Source of the DNA: Lewinellaceae bacterium
Lineage (GTDB): Bacteria; Bacteroidota; Bacteroidia; Chitinophagales; Saprospiraceae
DNA: 64,000 nt
Direction of reading: 5' to 3'
Assembly (NCBI GenBank): GCA_020636405.1
Contig: JACJXW010000006.1
Span: 186,001 to 250,000 of the forward strand
The notes below the pieces were generated by a model. The model was not told where the DNA came from, made no database searches, and worked only from the letters and a program-made list of their open reading frames with translations. This document shows, in pieces, positions 1 through 8,484 of the stretch. A program made the position numbers and the translations under genes. The stretch's first letter is position 1. Each line of letters starts with the position of its first letter.

Positions 1-965
1 CCGGCGATCAGCAACATATAGGTGGGGGTAGCTACCTTCCCGGCCAGCCCTTCCATCAGGAAACTACCAGGCTGGCTGCTGCCGCTTTGGGTGAATATTT
101 CGTAGGAATGGAAGCCGGCCAGCGGCACCCCGATAAAGTTCACCAGGTCATTGCCGGCAAAGGCCATGGCCAGGGCGAAGGTGCCTACCAGGACAATAAA
201 TTTCAGAATATCGAATTGGGTGAATAGGGCCAGCAACTGGAGCACAATCGTCGATCCGATAAAGGCTGCGGCGAGGATCGTCCAGGTGTGGGTATTGAAG
301 TAATGAAGGATGTCTTCGGTCAGAAAGGAGGCGCCCTCCGCTCCTTTAAGTACCATGAAATAGGTGATGGCGGCAATTGCCAGCCCGCCCCAGGGCGCAC
401 CCAGGTACCGGAGCCTCTTTTCATAATCGAAAGAAAATAGGGCCCGGCTTACGTATTGCACGGCCATACCCGCCGAGAAGGCAATGACGACCGATACCAG
501 AATGCCCGATATGATGGCCAATGCTTTTGCAGAGTTGATGTATTCATAAAACGGCAGGGCATTAGGGTCCGTATAAACCTTAATAATAGATATGGCTGTG
601 GCGGCGCCCAGCAATTCAAAGACCAGGGAGACTGTCGTGGAAGTCGGCAGGCCGAAGGTGTTGAATGCATCCAGGAGCAGGACATCTGTGATCATGACCG
701 CAAGGAACAGAATAATGATCTCGGAGAAGTAGAAATATTGCGGGTTGAAAATGCCCTTCCTGGCGACCTCCATCATACCGCTGGAGAAAGAGGCGCCGAT
801 GAGAATACCCAGTGCTGCCACCGCCATAATAGCCTTCAGGGAGGCCGCTTTGGCTCCAATGGCGGAATTCAGAAAATTGACGGCATCATTGCTGACGCCT
901 ACCACCAGGTCAGAAATGGCTAAGAAAAAAAGGACGAGGACGAGAGCCAAATACAAAGTTTCCAT
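1..965 (-). CDS. PiT-family inorganic phosphate transporter, N-terminal part (cut by window edge)
   Basis: The reading frame is open from the ATG at 965 to the window edge; about 321 residues are visible and the C-terminus lies outside. The protein begins METLYLALV and carries the PiT signature GVSNDAVNFLNSA near residue 22, LDAFNTFGLPTST near residue 95 and the second-half signature FAGNDLVNFIGVPLAGF near residue 265. Several hydrophobic helices are evident. PiT proteins take up phosphate by cation symport in the inner membrane. Most residues match the complete transporter at 1812..4109 without gaps, so the two are tandem paralogues separated by about 850 bases. Pho-box-like repeats lie 150-190 bases upstream. 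Family assignment is firm; which ion drives transport cannot be told. Confidence 0.93.
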   Translation of the reverse strand, partial: METLYLALVLVLFFLAISDLVVGVSNDAVNFLNSAIGAKAASLKAIMAVAALGILIGASFSSGMMEVARKGIFNPQYFYFSEIIILFLAVMITDVLLLDAFNTFGLPTSTTVSLVFELLGAATAISIIKVYTDPNALPFYEYINSAKALAIISGILVSVVIAFSAGMAVQYVSRALFSFDYEKRLRYLGAPWGGLAIAAITYFMVLKGAEGASFLTEDILHYFNTHTWTILAAAFIGSTIVLQLLALFTQFDILKFIVLVGTFALAMAFAGNDLVNFIGVPLAGFHSYEIFTQSGSSQPGSFLMEGLAGKVATPTYMLLIA

Positions 966-1113
966 GAGGATGTTGTTTTGAATTAAATGTCCTCATCTCT
1001 ATCAGCCAAGAGGCCCTATTATTGTCCTTAACTTCAGGCACATACTTTGTCAAAACGCTTGGAAAAAAAGCTTTCCCACATCAATATTACCGAATTATCG
1101 CAATTCGCCAGTA

Positions 1114-1152
1114 TTAATTTTTTGTAAATTCTTCGTTAATGTATTGTAAATG
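1114..1152 (-). promoter_or_regulatory. Pho-box-like direct repeats upstream of the truncated PiT gene
   Basis: Four half-sites start at 1114, 1125, 1136 and 1147 (TTAATT, TAAATT, TTAATG, TAAATG on the plus strand), exactly 11 bases apart. TTAACA-like repeats with 11-base period are the known form of PhoP/PhoB boxes in Bacillus and cyanobacteria. On the minus strand a -7-like box, TAATATTG (plus positions 1082-1089), follows 24 bases further on, in the direction of the PiT gene. Regulation by phosphate starvation is inferred from pattern and neighbours; no regulator gene is in the window. Confidence 0.45.
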
Positions 1153-1217
1153 AAAGGTGGGGTAATTCGTTGGCAGATAGGCAGCAGAGGTATCTCCTCT
1201 TCCCGAATTTTTCTGAT

Positions 1218-1313
1218 TGTAACGTTTTGCGTAGCTGCCCTGAAGACGTGAACCCGGACCCCCAAATACGCTGACCAGTTATGCGTCAGTGTATTTGGGC
1301 CGGAGACGTTACA
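1218..1313. repeat. Nested inverted repeat (hairpin) in the PiT-PiT interval
   Basis: An inner inverted repeat of 15 bases (1261-1275 and 1285-1299, CCCAAATACGCTGAC against its complement with one G-T pair) surrounds a 9-base loop. It is enclosed by a perfect 8-base pair TGTAACGT/ACGTTACA (1218-1225 and 1306-1313). No T-run follows on either side, so it is not a standard terminator. Function unknown. Confidence 0.6.
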
Positions 1314-1811
1314 CCAGTCAACTTGAGGGGACGCGGGTTTATCGTCTTCGACGCCAAAAAATTTTGGCGATCCCAGTTAGCGTTCGGCATCGCAGCTACG
1401 CAATCCGTTATATTCAGGAATTTTTCAATTCGAGATGGAAATGCTCGCTGCGGGGAAATGGCCTTTTTGTCCTTGTCTCCTGCCCAACGCTTTCCTTTAG
1501 GGAAAAAGGGCGCTTGTGGCCGCTTGGGGAGCTGTCCATTGCCCGGCGGGGGCTTCTCTGGGGGGGCTTCGGGCGGTGCCCCCCCCAGGAAGTGGCCCGT
1601 TTAATGTTTGATCTTTGACGCTCGATTTTCGATGTAGGGCTGGCGGGCGAGGCTGCCCTGGAAGCGCTGCACCCAAAGAGCCCGGTCAAAAATCACACAT
1701 TCCTCCGTATCGAAAGTACCGCATAATCTGTCTGATGTTTTGCACATCCTACCTTTTCCGGTGCTCTTTTAGCCCCGGATTCGCATGGCTCATTTATAAG
1801 TATCCAGGGCC

Positions 1812-4109
1812 TCAGGTAGTTTGAGAATCAGAAGTCTGTGGCATTACAGCTTCTTCCTCCTCTTCTCCGTTGATGATCATATCCTCGTAGATCTTAAGGA
1901 TGCGGTTGGAGAAGAGAGCCAGGTTGCGGTATTCTCCCAGGTGGTTGAAGTGCAAGGCACTGTTGCGGGTACCTACCTCTTTATTTTGTATCCTCTTGAT
2001 CTGGTTTTTCCGCGCAGACCGGATCGCCTTGATAAGGACCGGGAGGTTACTGATGATCTCAGCGCCCTTTTCCGGTTCATATTCCTTCATAGCATCGACA
2101 ATAGCCTGTAACCTGTCTTTCAGGAGGGCGTTGACGGAATGCAACTCGTCGATCTGGGCAGCCAGTAAAGGTTTGTGATTATTGTTAACGTGGTTGAGGC
2201 TGGGCACGACGATCTCCCGGACATTTTTCGTCATTTCATGAAGATAGTCGGAAAGCAAAATAAAGAAGTGTCCGGCCTGGAGGTCGTTTTCGGTTAGCCG
2301 ATCGAGAGCCCGATTGGCATTTTGTCTTCTTTTTCGGGTGCGTTTGTAGAGCTTGTCAAATTTCTTGGCCGTCTTTGCCAGCCCCGTCAGGTCTTCGGTA
2401 CTCAATGCTTTCAGCGTATCATCGAGCAGGGTTTCAAATTGCCCAAACGCCTCTGACAAATGTTGAACGCCTTTTTCGATGATCCATTCCTGGGTGAGGG
2501 GCTCTTCTTCCAGATTTTTTTCCTGATCGAGTTCTTCCTCCTCCATGCGCTGGCCATGGTATTTGTGCGTCCGGTAGATCACAAAGGCAGTGATGGCCAG
2601 TAAGGCCAGAATTGCGGCCAAGCCTCCGAAGCTGAAGATCAGGGCGATAATGAAGGCCATGGTAAATGCGGACAGGGCCGTGAAGAACCAACCTCCGATC
2701 ACCGAGAACATGCCGGTGACGCGGTAAACTGCACTCTCTCTGCCCCAGGCGCCATCGGCCAGGGAAGTGCCCATGAAAACCATAAAGGTGACGTAAGTGG
2801 TAGAAAGCGGCAATTTCAGTGCTGTGCCGATGGCGATGAGGATACTCGAAACGACCAGCGTAACCGAAGCGCGGATCATATCGAAGGCCGGTGCCTCTTT
2901 ACCGAGGGCGGCCGTTCTTTTGGCAAATGCCCGCTCATCGAACTGCCGGTTGAGGGTATTCTTCACCTTATTGGGCAATAAGTTGCCGACGTAGTTGGAC
3001 ATGGTTATGGCGCCGCGTACGACCGACCGGGAAAGGAATGAAGCGGCAAAACGTTCATCGCCTGTATCCTGTCGACCCAGGTCGAGGGAGGTTTTGACCA
3101 CCGAACGCGCCTTTTTGGAAGTCCACAGGGTGACCACCATGACTACTCCCGCCAGCAATAGCAATAAGGTAGGAGTGGGAACCTTGCCCGCCAGCCCGTC
3201 CATAAGCAGTCCATCTGGCGACCCACCGGAGTTCACGAAGATCTCGTAAGAGTTGAAGCCAGCTAATGGGACGCCGATGAAGTTCACCAGGTCGTTTCCG
3301 GCAAAGGCCATAGCCAGGGCGAAGGTGCCGACCAGCACGATGAACTTCAGGATGTCGAACTTGGTGAACCGGTTAAGGAGCCACAGGATAACGGTCGAGC
3401 CGATGAAGCTCGCGATCATGATCGTTCCGGTATTGTGGGCGATGTAATCCTGCACACTGTCCGTCATAAAGGAAGCTCCTTTAGCTCCTTTAATAAGCAT
3501 GAAGTAGGTGATGGCGGCAATGGCCAATCCGCCCCAGGGCGCGCCGAAGTAGTTCAGCCGCTTCTCATAATCAAAAGAGAACAGGGCGCGGCTGATATAC
3601 TGGATGATCAGGCCCGCCGAGAAAGCGATCACCACCGACAAAAGTATACCGGAAATGATGGCCAGCGCCTTGGCGGAATTGATGTATTCGTACAACGGCA
3701 AGGCGTTGGGGTCCGTATAGACTTTGATAAGCGCAATGGCTAGGGCGGCCCCCAGCAGTTCAAAAACGATGGATACTGTCGTGGAAGTCGGCAGCCCGAA
3801 CGTGTTGAACGCATCCAGCAGTATCACGTCTGTGATCATCACGGCCAGAAAGAGAATGATGATCTCCGAGAAATAAAAGTATTGAGGGTTAAAGATCCCC
3901 TTTCGCGCTACTTCCATCATGCCGCTGGAGAAGGTCGCTCCGATCAGGACGCCCAGGGCCGCAACGGCCAGTATGGTCTTGAGCTGGGCGGCTTTGGCCC
4001 CGACGGCCGAATTCAAAAAATTGACAGCATCGTTACTCACCCCTACTATGAGGTCGGAAATGGCCAGTAAGAATAGAATGACGACTAGCGCCAGGTACAA
4101 AGTTTCCAT
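1812..4109 (-). CDS. PiT-family inorganic phosphate transporter with C-terminal PhoU-like domain
   Basis: A 765-residue inner-membrane phosphate symporter. Both PiT signatures are present (GVSNDAVNFLNSA near residue 23 and FAGNDLVNFIGVPLAGF near 270), with ten or more hydrophobic segments up to about residue 535. The last 230 residues are soluble and helical (EWIIEKGVQHLSEAFGQFE onward), resembling PhoU/DUF47 domains that modulate phosphate transport; this fusion is common in Bacteroidota PiT proteins. The porin at 4240..5472 lies upstream on the same strand, separated by a large palindrome, and the truncated paralogue lies downstream. The locus therefore looks like a dedicated phosphate-uptake module: outer-membrane porin plus two inner-membrane carriers. 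Confidence 0.95.
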   Translation of the reverse strand: METLYLALVVILFLLAISDLIVGVSNDAVNFLNSAVGAKAAQLKTILAVAALGVLIGATFSSGMMEVARKGIFNPQYFYFSEIIILFLAVMITDVILLDAFNTFGLPTSTTVSIVFELLGAALAIALIKVYTDPNALPLYEYINSAKALAIISGILLSVVIAFSAGLIIQYISRALFSFDYEKRLNYFGAPWGGLAIAAITYFMLIKGAKGASFMTDSVQDYIAHNTGTIMIASFIGSTVILWLLNRFTKFDILKFIVLVGTFALAMAFAGNDLVNFIGVPLAGFNSYEIFVNSGGSPDGLLMDGLAGKVPTPTLLLLLAGVVMVVTLWTSKKARSVVKTSLDLGRQDTGDERFAASFLSRSVVRGAITMSNYVGNLLPNKVKNTLNRQFDERAFAKRTAALGKEAPAFDMIRASVTLVVSSILIAIGTALKLPLSTTYVTFMVFMGTSLADGAWGRESAVYRVTGMFSVIGGWFFTALSAFTMAFIIALIFSFGGLAAILALLAITAFVIYRTHKYHGQRMEEEELDQEKNLEEEPLTQEWIIEKGVQHLSEAFGQFETLLDDTLKALSTEDLTGLAKTAKKFDKLYKRTRKRRQNANRALDRLTENDLQAGHFFILLSDYLHEMTKNVREIVVPSLNHVNNNHKPLLAAQIDELHSVNALLKDRLQAIVDAMKEYEPEKGAEIISNLPVLIKAIRSARKNQIKRIQNKEVGTRNSALHFNHLGEYRNLALFSNRILKIYEDMIINGEEEEEAVMPQTSDSQTT

Positions 4110-4127
4110 AATGTGTGTTTAGGAACA

Positions 4128-4233
4128 ATTAAAAAATAAATTCGACGCCAGTAATCCAGGGGCGGCCCGGAGCCTAAAAGGGGGAAGGCCGCTCCTGGAT
4201 TACTGGCTCAAAATGTCGAATTTATTTTTTAAT
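4128..4233. repeat. Long nested palindrome between porin and PiT genes
   Basis: Three stacked arms: a 19-base AT-rich outer pair (4128-4146 and 4215-4233, perfect complement), a perfect 14-base middle pair GCCAGTAATCCAGG (4147-4160 and 4194-4207) and a 7-base GC inner pair (4161-4167 and 4187-4193, one mismatch). A 7-base bulge lies on one side. It fills nearly the whole gap between the porin stop and the PiT start. In the minus-strand transcript the outer 3' arm is U-rich, so it could act as a terminator or processing hairpin that lowers PiT expression relative to the porin. Confidence 0.75.
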
Positions 4234-4239
4234 CACTAC

Positions 4240-5472
4240 TTAAAATCCTACTTCAAACTGTAGCCGGTACCTCAACCCGTTGACATCTTTGTTCTCTTTG
4301 TCGATCAGAGAAATGTCTGATTGTACTTTCAGGCTGTGTCCGACGATATATTTTGAGACGCCCAGCGTGTATTCCTCTGCTCCGGTAAAGCTCATATCCC
4401 AATCGGGAGTCACAGTGGTGTACCGTCCGGCTATTTCCCAGTTGCTCTTGAAAAGGTAGCCGGCCTGTATATTGAATCCTTTACCGGTATCATAGGATTC
4501 TCCGTTGGCGTCGATCATTTTATCTTCTACTTCTTCGTGATGGACGCCCTGAGGCAGCACGCACCTTTTATCGGCGTACTCGGCGGTAAGGGAGAACCCT
4601 TTGTACTTAAAGATACCATCAACGAATACGGTTTGCAGGTCATTGGTCAGGTAATGCCCTTCGGCATCCATCAGGAAGCTTCCGGATTGCTTCTGCCGGG
4701 AAGCGCCCTTATTGAAATTGTAACTGACGCCCAGCATCAGCTTCGGAGTGGGTTCCCTTTTCAGGTCGGAGTCGAAGTAATCTCCTTTTCCGGAGAACTC
4801 GCCTAATGGCAGATACTCCAGCCTGCCGGTATAATTCAGGCCGCCGATGTTGTTGATGGCCATATTCCGGCCTTCACCCATAGAAACAGAGAATATAGGC
4901 TTAACCACTGCCGTTCCCGAATGAAATTTGCCTCTTAGATGCAATCCCATATCGCGGTCGATATTGAAAATACTGTTCACCGAGCTGCGGTCGACAAATT
5001 GCAAGGCCTGAGAGGAGACCACCCGTTCCCGGTTGCCCGGCAATTTTGTCTGTCCGGCCCAAAGTTCAAAGTTTTTGTGGAATTTCCATTTCACAACGGC
5101 ATCCAGGATGATCTTCGGCGCTCCTCCGGACTGGTCAAAATCGGAACGGCTACTCAGATCCTGGTTGGATAGGGCCAATTCGACCTTGTATATGAAATTG
5201 GGGTTCACTGCCCAACCGTCAAATTTCAACCTCGCCCGGCGCACAGCCGCGCTGGATTGCCAGGGGGAATGCGCCGCAAGGTTGCCTGATGTAGCGAAGA
5301 GTGTCTGGAAACGGAAGCTTGCCTTGAGGAAAAGAGAGGAATCAGGAGCCATTACCGATAAACCTTTTCCGAATTTTATTGAGGAGATCGGACTCGAATT
5401 TTGGGCATGGACATTAAACGAAAAGGATATCCAGAGCAATAGCCCTAGAACCGGGGGGTAAATACCTTTCAT
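4240..5472 (-). CDS. OprP/OprO-type phosphate-selective porin
   Basis: A 410-residue outer-membrane beta-barrel. It has a signal peptide ending near HAQ (residues 22-24), then alternating amphipathic strands, and matches the Porin_O_P pattern: FKASFRFQ-like first strand, SSAAVRRARLKFDGWAVNPNFIYKVEL near residue 75, LWAGQTKLPGNRERVVSSQALQFVDRS near residue 140 and a final strand ending in F (RLQFEVGF). Family members let phosphate or pyrophosphate cross the outer membrane. Two upstream promoters with Pho-box-like repeats and the PiT genes downstream support a phosphate role. The exact ligand cannot be read from sequence. Confidence 0.9.
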   Translation of the reverse strand: MKGIYPPVLGLLLWISFSFNVHAQNSSPISSIKFGKGLSVMAPDSSLFLKASFRFQTLFATSGNLAAHSPWQSSAAVRRARLKFDGWAVNPNFIYKVELALSNQDLSSRSDFDQSGGAPKIILDAVVKWKFHKNFELWAGQTKLPGNRERVVSSQALQFVDRSSVNSIFNIDRDMGLHLRGKFHSGTAVVKPIFSVSMGEGRNMAINNIGGLNYTGRLEYLPLGEFSGKGDYFDSDLKREPTPKLMLGVSYNFNKGASRQKQSGSFLMDAEGHYLTNDLQTVFVDGIFKYKGFSLTAEYADKRCVLPQGVHHEEVEDKMIDANGESYDTGKGFNIQAGYLFKSNWEIAGRYTTVTPDWDMSFTGAEEYTLGVSKYIVGHSLKVQSDISLIDKENKDVNGLRYRLQFEVGF

Positions 5473-5509
5473 GTGGACACGGATTTGTTACAGCAAAAAA
5501 TGGACAGGG

Positions 5510-5567
5510 TAAAAGTAGACAGGGAATATTAACTGAAGATTAGGCCAATGTTAACAGAAGGTTAATT
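5510..5567 (-). promoter_or_regulatory. Proximal Pho-box-like promoter of the porin gene
   Basis: Half-sites TTAACT, TTAGGC, TTAACA and TTAATT start at 5529, 5540, 5551 and 5562 on the plus strand, with an exact 11-base period. On the minus strand they are followed after 11 bases by TACTTTTA (plus positions 5510-5517), close to the Bacteroidota -7 consensus TAnnTTTG, giving a predicted leader of about 30 bases before the porin ATG. Replacement of the -33 box by activator sites is typical of Pho promoters. Confidence 0.5.
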
Positions 5568-5613
5568 TTTTTTGGAAAAAAACCTTGATCTTCCAATATC
5601 CTTCTTATTTTCA

Positions 5614-5857
5614 ACCAAAAAAGGGAGGCAGACGGTGTCCATTTTTTACTTCCGTGTCCGGTTGTAAAGTGTCTGCCTCCACAAAACTAATATAGGTTCA
5701 TAGGCCAGTTTGCTGCTGGCCTTTTTCTTTTACTGGTATTCCGTTGAAATGTTTCTCAAGAGTAAGTTTGCTTTCGAAGTTGCCCTCCTTACGCCAGCGT
5801 GCAGAAAAGGGTGCTGATAAGGCTGAGCCTATGGAGATAACTATACTACTCCAATTA
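5614..5857 (-). ncRNA. Candidate leader RNA or small RNA of the porin, ending at a hairpin plus U-run
   Basis: A second Pho-box-like promoter (5865-5922) would start a minus-strand transcript near 5857, almost 390 bases before the porin ATG. About 180 bases on, it meets a perfect 10-base stem GGAGGCAGAC/GTCTGCCTCC (plus positions 5671-5680 and 5624-5633) followed by CTTTTTTGG, a terminator-like arrangement with an unusually long 37-base loop. The product could be a separate small RNA or an attenuated porin leader. On the plus strand the same region has its own terminator at 5702-5732, so a transcript in that direction is also possible. Prediction only. Confidence 0.3.
5702..5732 (+). terminator. 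Intrinsic terminator on the plus strand with no plus-strand gene
   Basis: AGGCCAG (5702-5708), a 7-base loop, CTGGCCT (5716-5722), then TTTTCTTTT. The stem is perfect and the T-run lies only on the plus-strand side. Neighbouring genes on both sides are on the minus strand, so it implies an unannotated plus-strand transcript. A possible start is TTG (5585-5587), 18 bases, TATTTTCA (5606-5613), giving an RNA of about 110 bases. Confidence 0.6.
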
Positions 5858-5864
5858 TTGTTTG

Positions 5865-5922
5865 CGAAAATAAGGCAATCATTTAAACTGAAAATTAGCT
5901 GAATATTAACTCTGTGTAAAGG
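5865..5922 (-). promoter_or_regulatory. Distal Pho-box-like promoter upstream of the porin
   Basis: Half-sites TAAACT, TTAGCT, TTAACT and TAAAGG start at 5884, 5895, 5906 and 5917, again exactly 11 bases apart. The minus-strand -7-like box TATTTTCG (plus positions 5865-5872) lies 11 bases away, the same spacing as in the proximal copy. The site sits just downstream of the arsG-like stop codon, so it more likely belongs to the porin region than to the arsenic operon. Confidence 0.45.
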
Positions 5923-5939
5923 ATAGTGAAAAGCCTGGG

Positions 5940-6641
5940 TCAGGCGAGGAAGACATACAAATAATAGGCTCCCACGATGATGAAAATTGCTCCAACCCCG
6001 TAACGGGCCACCTTCTCGATCTTTTGAATGGCATTGAACCAGACGCCTACTTTTTCAAAGCTGAATGCCAGAAGATAGGTAAATACCAGGACAGGCAAGC
6101 CTGTACCCAGTGCAAATATCAGCGGTAATGTAAAGGCATCCGCGGAACGAAGTGCCATGGGGATGAGCATTCCGAAATAAAGGGCGCCGCTGTAAGGGCA
6201 AAAGGCCAGCGCAAAAATAATCCCCAGCAAGAAGGCGCCGGATGCCCCCCGTTTGCCTGCCCTTTCAGTGATTTTTTGTAACGCGCCGCCCCCCTTGAAA
6301 TGGATGGGAATGATGTCGAGCATGATCAGTCCTATTATCACCAGCAGGGGCCCCAGCCATTTCTCTCCATTAGCCTGAAAGAAACGGCCAACGTGAAATA
6401 TACTTGCTCCGAAGTAAAGCACCAGAGCAATGGCTACGTAGCTAACTGCCCGGCCCAAAGTATACCATACCCCACTCCAGATCACCATGCGTTTTTCCCG
6501 GAACCCTTTGGCAATAAAGGCGGTAGCTGTGATATTGGTGGCTAGTGGGCAGGGGCTGATCGCAGTCAACAACCCTAGTGCAAAAGCGGAAAGCCAGGGT
6601 AGTTCCTGACTCTGTGCCAAAGATTGAAGCCAGTCGGTCAT
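5940..6641 (-). CDS. arsG: ArsG-like efflux permease (CcdA/DsbD-type membrane protein)
   Basis: A 233-residue inner-membrane protein with about six helices. Two motifs typical of the CcdA/DsbD core fold are present: AISPCPLATNI near residue 29 and FALAFCPYSGALYFG near residue 145, each with a conserved cysteine followed by proline. In arsenic clusters this subfamily is known as ArsG, reported to export aromatic arsenicals together with ArsE and ArsF. Its start overlaps the arsF-like stop by four bases (ATGA), so the two are translationally coupled. Assignment as ArsG, not a generic CcdA, rests on the neighbours: ArsR, small thioredoxin, permease and ArsF-like protein. Confidence 0.8.
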   Translation of the reverse strand: MTDWLQSLAQSQELPWLSAFALGLLTAISPCPLATNITATAFIAKGFREKRMVIWSGVWYTLGRAVSYVAIALVLYFGASIFHVGRFFQANGEKWLGPLLVIIGLIMLDIIPIHFKGGGALQKITERAGKRGASGAFLLGIIFALAFCPYSGALYFGMLIPMALRSADAFTLPLIFALGTGLPVLVFTYLLAFSFEKVGVWFNAIQKIEKVARYGVGAIFIIVGAYYLYVFLA

Positions 6642-7084
6642 GCTTTGATTTTTTGCAGGCTTTCCTCCAGGTGTTTCTTCAGCCCGGCCTTGAATTTGGT
6701 TTCATCGTCGGCATTCATGAAAGCGAAGCTCGTCAGGTCGACATGGCTTTCCTGCCCGTTTTTTACCGTATTTATAATGAGCGTAGTGCCGAAAGCCAGG
6801 AATTTTTCCACGATTTCTGCGTTCGCCTCGTCGTCGGCGTTGATCAGGCGGAATGAGATGAGCCCTTCTTTCATTTCCCGGGAATAGGATTCCGCAAGGA
6901 GGCCCTTCGTCAACTGCTCAATAGTGAGGCAGGTTTTACAACGATGTGTGGTGTGAAAATCCAGCACTTCGATGCGGGCAGCCCCGTTTGCCGTCACCGT
7001 TTTTTGGGGTTGGGCATTTCCGGAACAACCGGCAAAGAGGATCAGTAACGCAAGGGGTATAGAATAAAGGAATAGGGATCTCAT
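6638..7084 (-). CDS. arsF: ArsF-like periplasmic thiol lipoprotein
   Basis: A 148-residue protein with a lipoprotein signal (LILFAGC, cysteine at residue 20) and a thioredoxin-like region holding RCKTC at about residues 53-57. It matches the family annotated as ArsF of the nitrophenyl-arsenical system: a short lipobox, then HTTHRCKTC and a fold similar to thioredoxin without the classical proline loop. It lies between the permease and the arsG-like gene. The probable role is electron transfer with the small CPKC thioredoxin and ArsG; that is family knowledge, not shown by the sequence itself. Confidence 0.75.
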   Translation of the reverse strand: MRSLFLYSIPLALLILFAGCSGNAQPQKTVTANGAARIEVLDFHTTHRCKTCLTIEQLTKGLLAESYSREMKEGLISFRLINADDEANAEIVEKFLAFGTTLIINTVKNGQESHVDLTSFAFMNADDETKFKAGLKKHLEESLQKIKA

Positions 7085-7127
7085 GGTTGAGTATTAATGG
7101 TTTATTAATGGATCGAGACGGATGCGC

Positions 7128-8456
7128 CTATGCTTCAATTAGTGTCGCCCCGTATATTATGCCCGAAAGGGTGGCCATAATGACGACCAGCAAGACATAA
7201 ACCAGGGTCTTCTGCGTGCCCATTACATCCCGGATGACCAGCATATTGGGTAAAGAAAGGGACGGCCCCGCAAGGAGTAGGGCCAGCGCCGGCCCTTTGC
7301 CCATACCCGCTGTCAGCAGGCCCTGAAGGATAGGAACCTCCGTAAGTGTTGCAAAATACATGAACGCCCCTATGATGGAGGCAAATAAATTAGAGTACAC
7401 CGAATTGCCGCCCACCAGCCAAACGACCCACTCTTTGGGGATCACGCCGGCTATCTGGGTATCATCGTGGGTGGATCCCAGAAGAAACCCGGCAGCAAGG
7501 ACGCCCAGAGCCAGCAGAGGCATAATTTGTTTGGCAAATCCCCAGGTTGAAATTGCCCATTCCCGGTTGTCAGATCCATTGTCGTCGAGCAGGGTAACGG
7601 CGCTTAATCCAATAATACCTATAATCACCGGGATCATTGGAGTGGGCGACAGCCAGGCCGAGGCAGCCGTTAAAGCGGAGGCGAGCAGTACGTGCTGCCA
7701 CTTTAGTTTCAGGATGAAGATCAGAGAGAAAACCAGTAGAACGGCGAAGATCCCCGTAATGGCCCACTTGTTGGCCCAAAGCCAATACCACAGCCCTTCC
7801 GTAATGCCTTCGCCGGGCTTGCCCCAGTTGGCAAAAACCAGGATCAGCACAAGGGTGAAAAAGTGGAAGGCTGTCTGCCAAAGCGGGCGTTTTTCCTGAA
7901 CATCCGGAAAATTAATTTGCTCTGCCGCTTTGGCCCGTTCTTCTTTCCTGTAAATAAAAGACATGGCCAGCCCGATCACCACCGCGAAAACGACGGCGCC
8001 GATGGTGCGGGCAATCCCCATTTCCAACCCGAGTATGCGAGCTGTCAGAATGATTGCCAGGATGTTGATCGCCGGGCCTGAGTAAAGGAAGGCCACCGCC
8101 GGGCCAAGGCCTGCACCTCGCTGGTGGATGCTGGAGAAAAGGGGCAGGATGGTGCAACTGCAAACCGCCAGGATCGTCCCCGAGACGGAAGCCACCGAAT
8201 AGGCCAGCAACTTTTTAGCGTTGGCCCCGAAATATTTTATGACTGCCCCCTGGCTGATGAAAACAGCTATGACACCCGCAATGAAAAAGGCCGGTAACAG
8301 GCACAGGATTACATGCTCGCGCGCATACCACTTCGTCAGGTCGAACATGGCCTGTACAGCCTCCCGGAACCGTCCCGAATCGGCTGGCAGGAAGAAGGCG
8401 AACAGGAACACAGCCACCATCCAGAATAGAATTCGGGCTTCCTTTTTCCATTCCAT
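7128..8456 (-). CDS. ArsP-type permease (DUF318)
   Basis: A 442-residue inner-membrane protein with about ten helices. The hallmark VCSCTILPLFSSIHQRGAGLGPAVAFLYSGPAIN is seen near residues 97-130 (only its start is quoted in family descriptions: CSCT with adjacent cysteines), and the second-half repeat PILQGLLTAGMGKGPALALLLAGPS lies near residue 375. Members of this family export methylarsenite or related trivalent aromatic arsenicals. The gene follows the small thioredoxin by 28 bases and precedes arsF by 43, so one operon is likely. Substrate range is unknown. Confidence 0.85.
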   Translation of the reverse strand: MEWKKEARILFWMVAVFLFAFFLPADSGRFREAVQAMFDLTKWYAREHVILCLLPAFFIAGVIAVFISQGAVIKYFGANAKKLLAYSVASVSGTILAVCSCTILPLFSSIHQRGAGLGPAVAFLYSGPAINILAIILTARILGLEMGIARTIGAVVFAVVIGLAMSFIYRKEERAKAAEQINFPDVQEKRPLWQTAFHFFTLVLILVFANWGKPGEGITEGLWYWLWANKWAITGIFAVLLVFSLIFILKLKWQHVLLASALTAASAWLSPTPMIPVIIGIIGLSAVTLLDDNGSDNREWAISTWGFAKQIMPLLALGVLAAGFLLGSTHDDTQIAGVIPKEWVVWLVGGNSVYSNLFASIIGAFMYFATLTEVPILQGLLTAGMGKGPALALLLAGPSLSLPNMLVIRDVMGTQKTLVYVLLVVIMATLSGIIYGATLIEA

Positions 8457-8484
8457 GGATCTATCTTTGGTGTAAATAAGCCAG

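Larger units (their letters stand above)
966..1811. other. Gene-free interval between the two PiT genes
   Basis: I see no convincing gene in these 846 bases; the two overlapping short plus-strand frames at 1281-1618 have no recognisable motifs and compete with each other. The interval holds the Pho-box-like repeats at 1114-1152, a nested hairpin at 1218-1313, a short perfect hairpin at 1352-1369 (CGCCAAAA, two bases, TTTTGGCG), a GC-rich stretch near 1530-1590 and, at about 1603-1720, a weak copy of the GATTTTTGATGT-type arm pair seen near 44100 and 54750. Confidence 0.6.

Noticed and set aside
1281..1618. Two overlapping small frames of 107 and 109 codons in the PiT-PiT gap
   Set aside because: They overlap each other in different frames, start in a hairpin and have no recognisable motif or ribosome-binding site.
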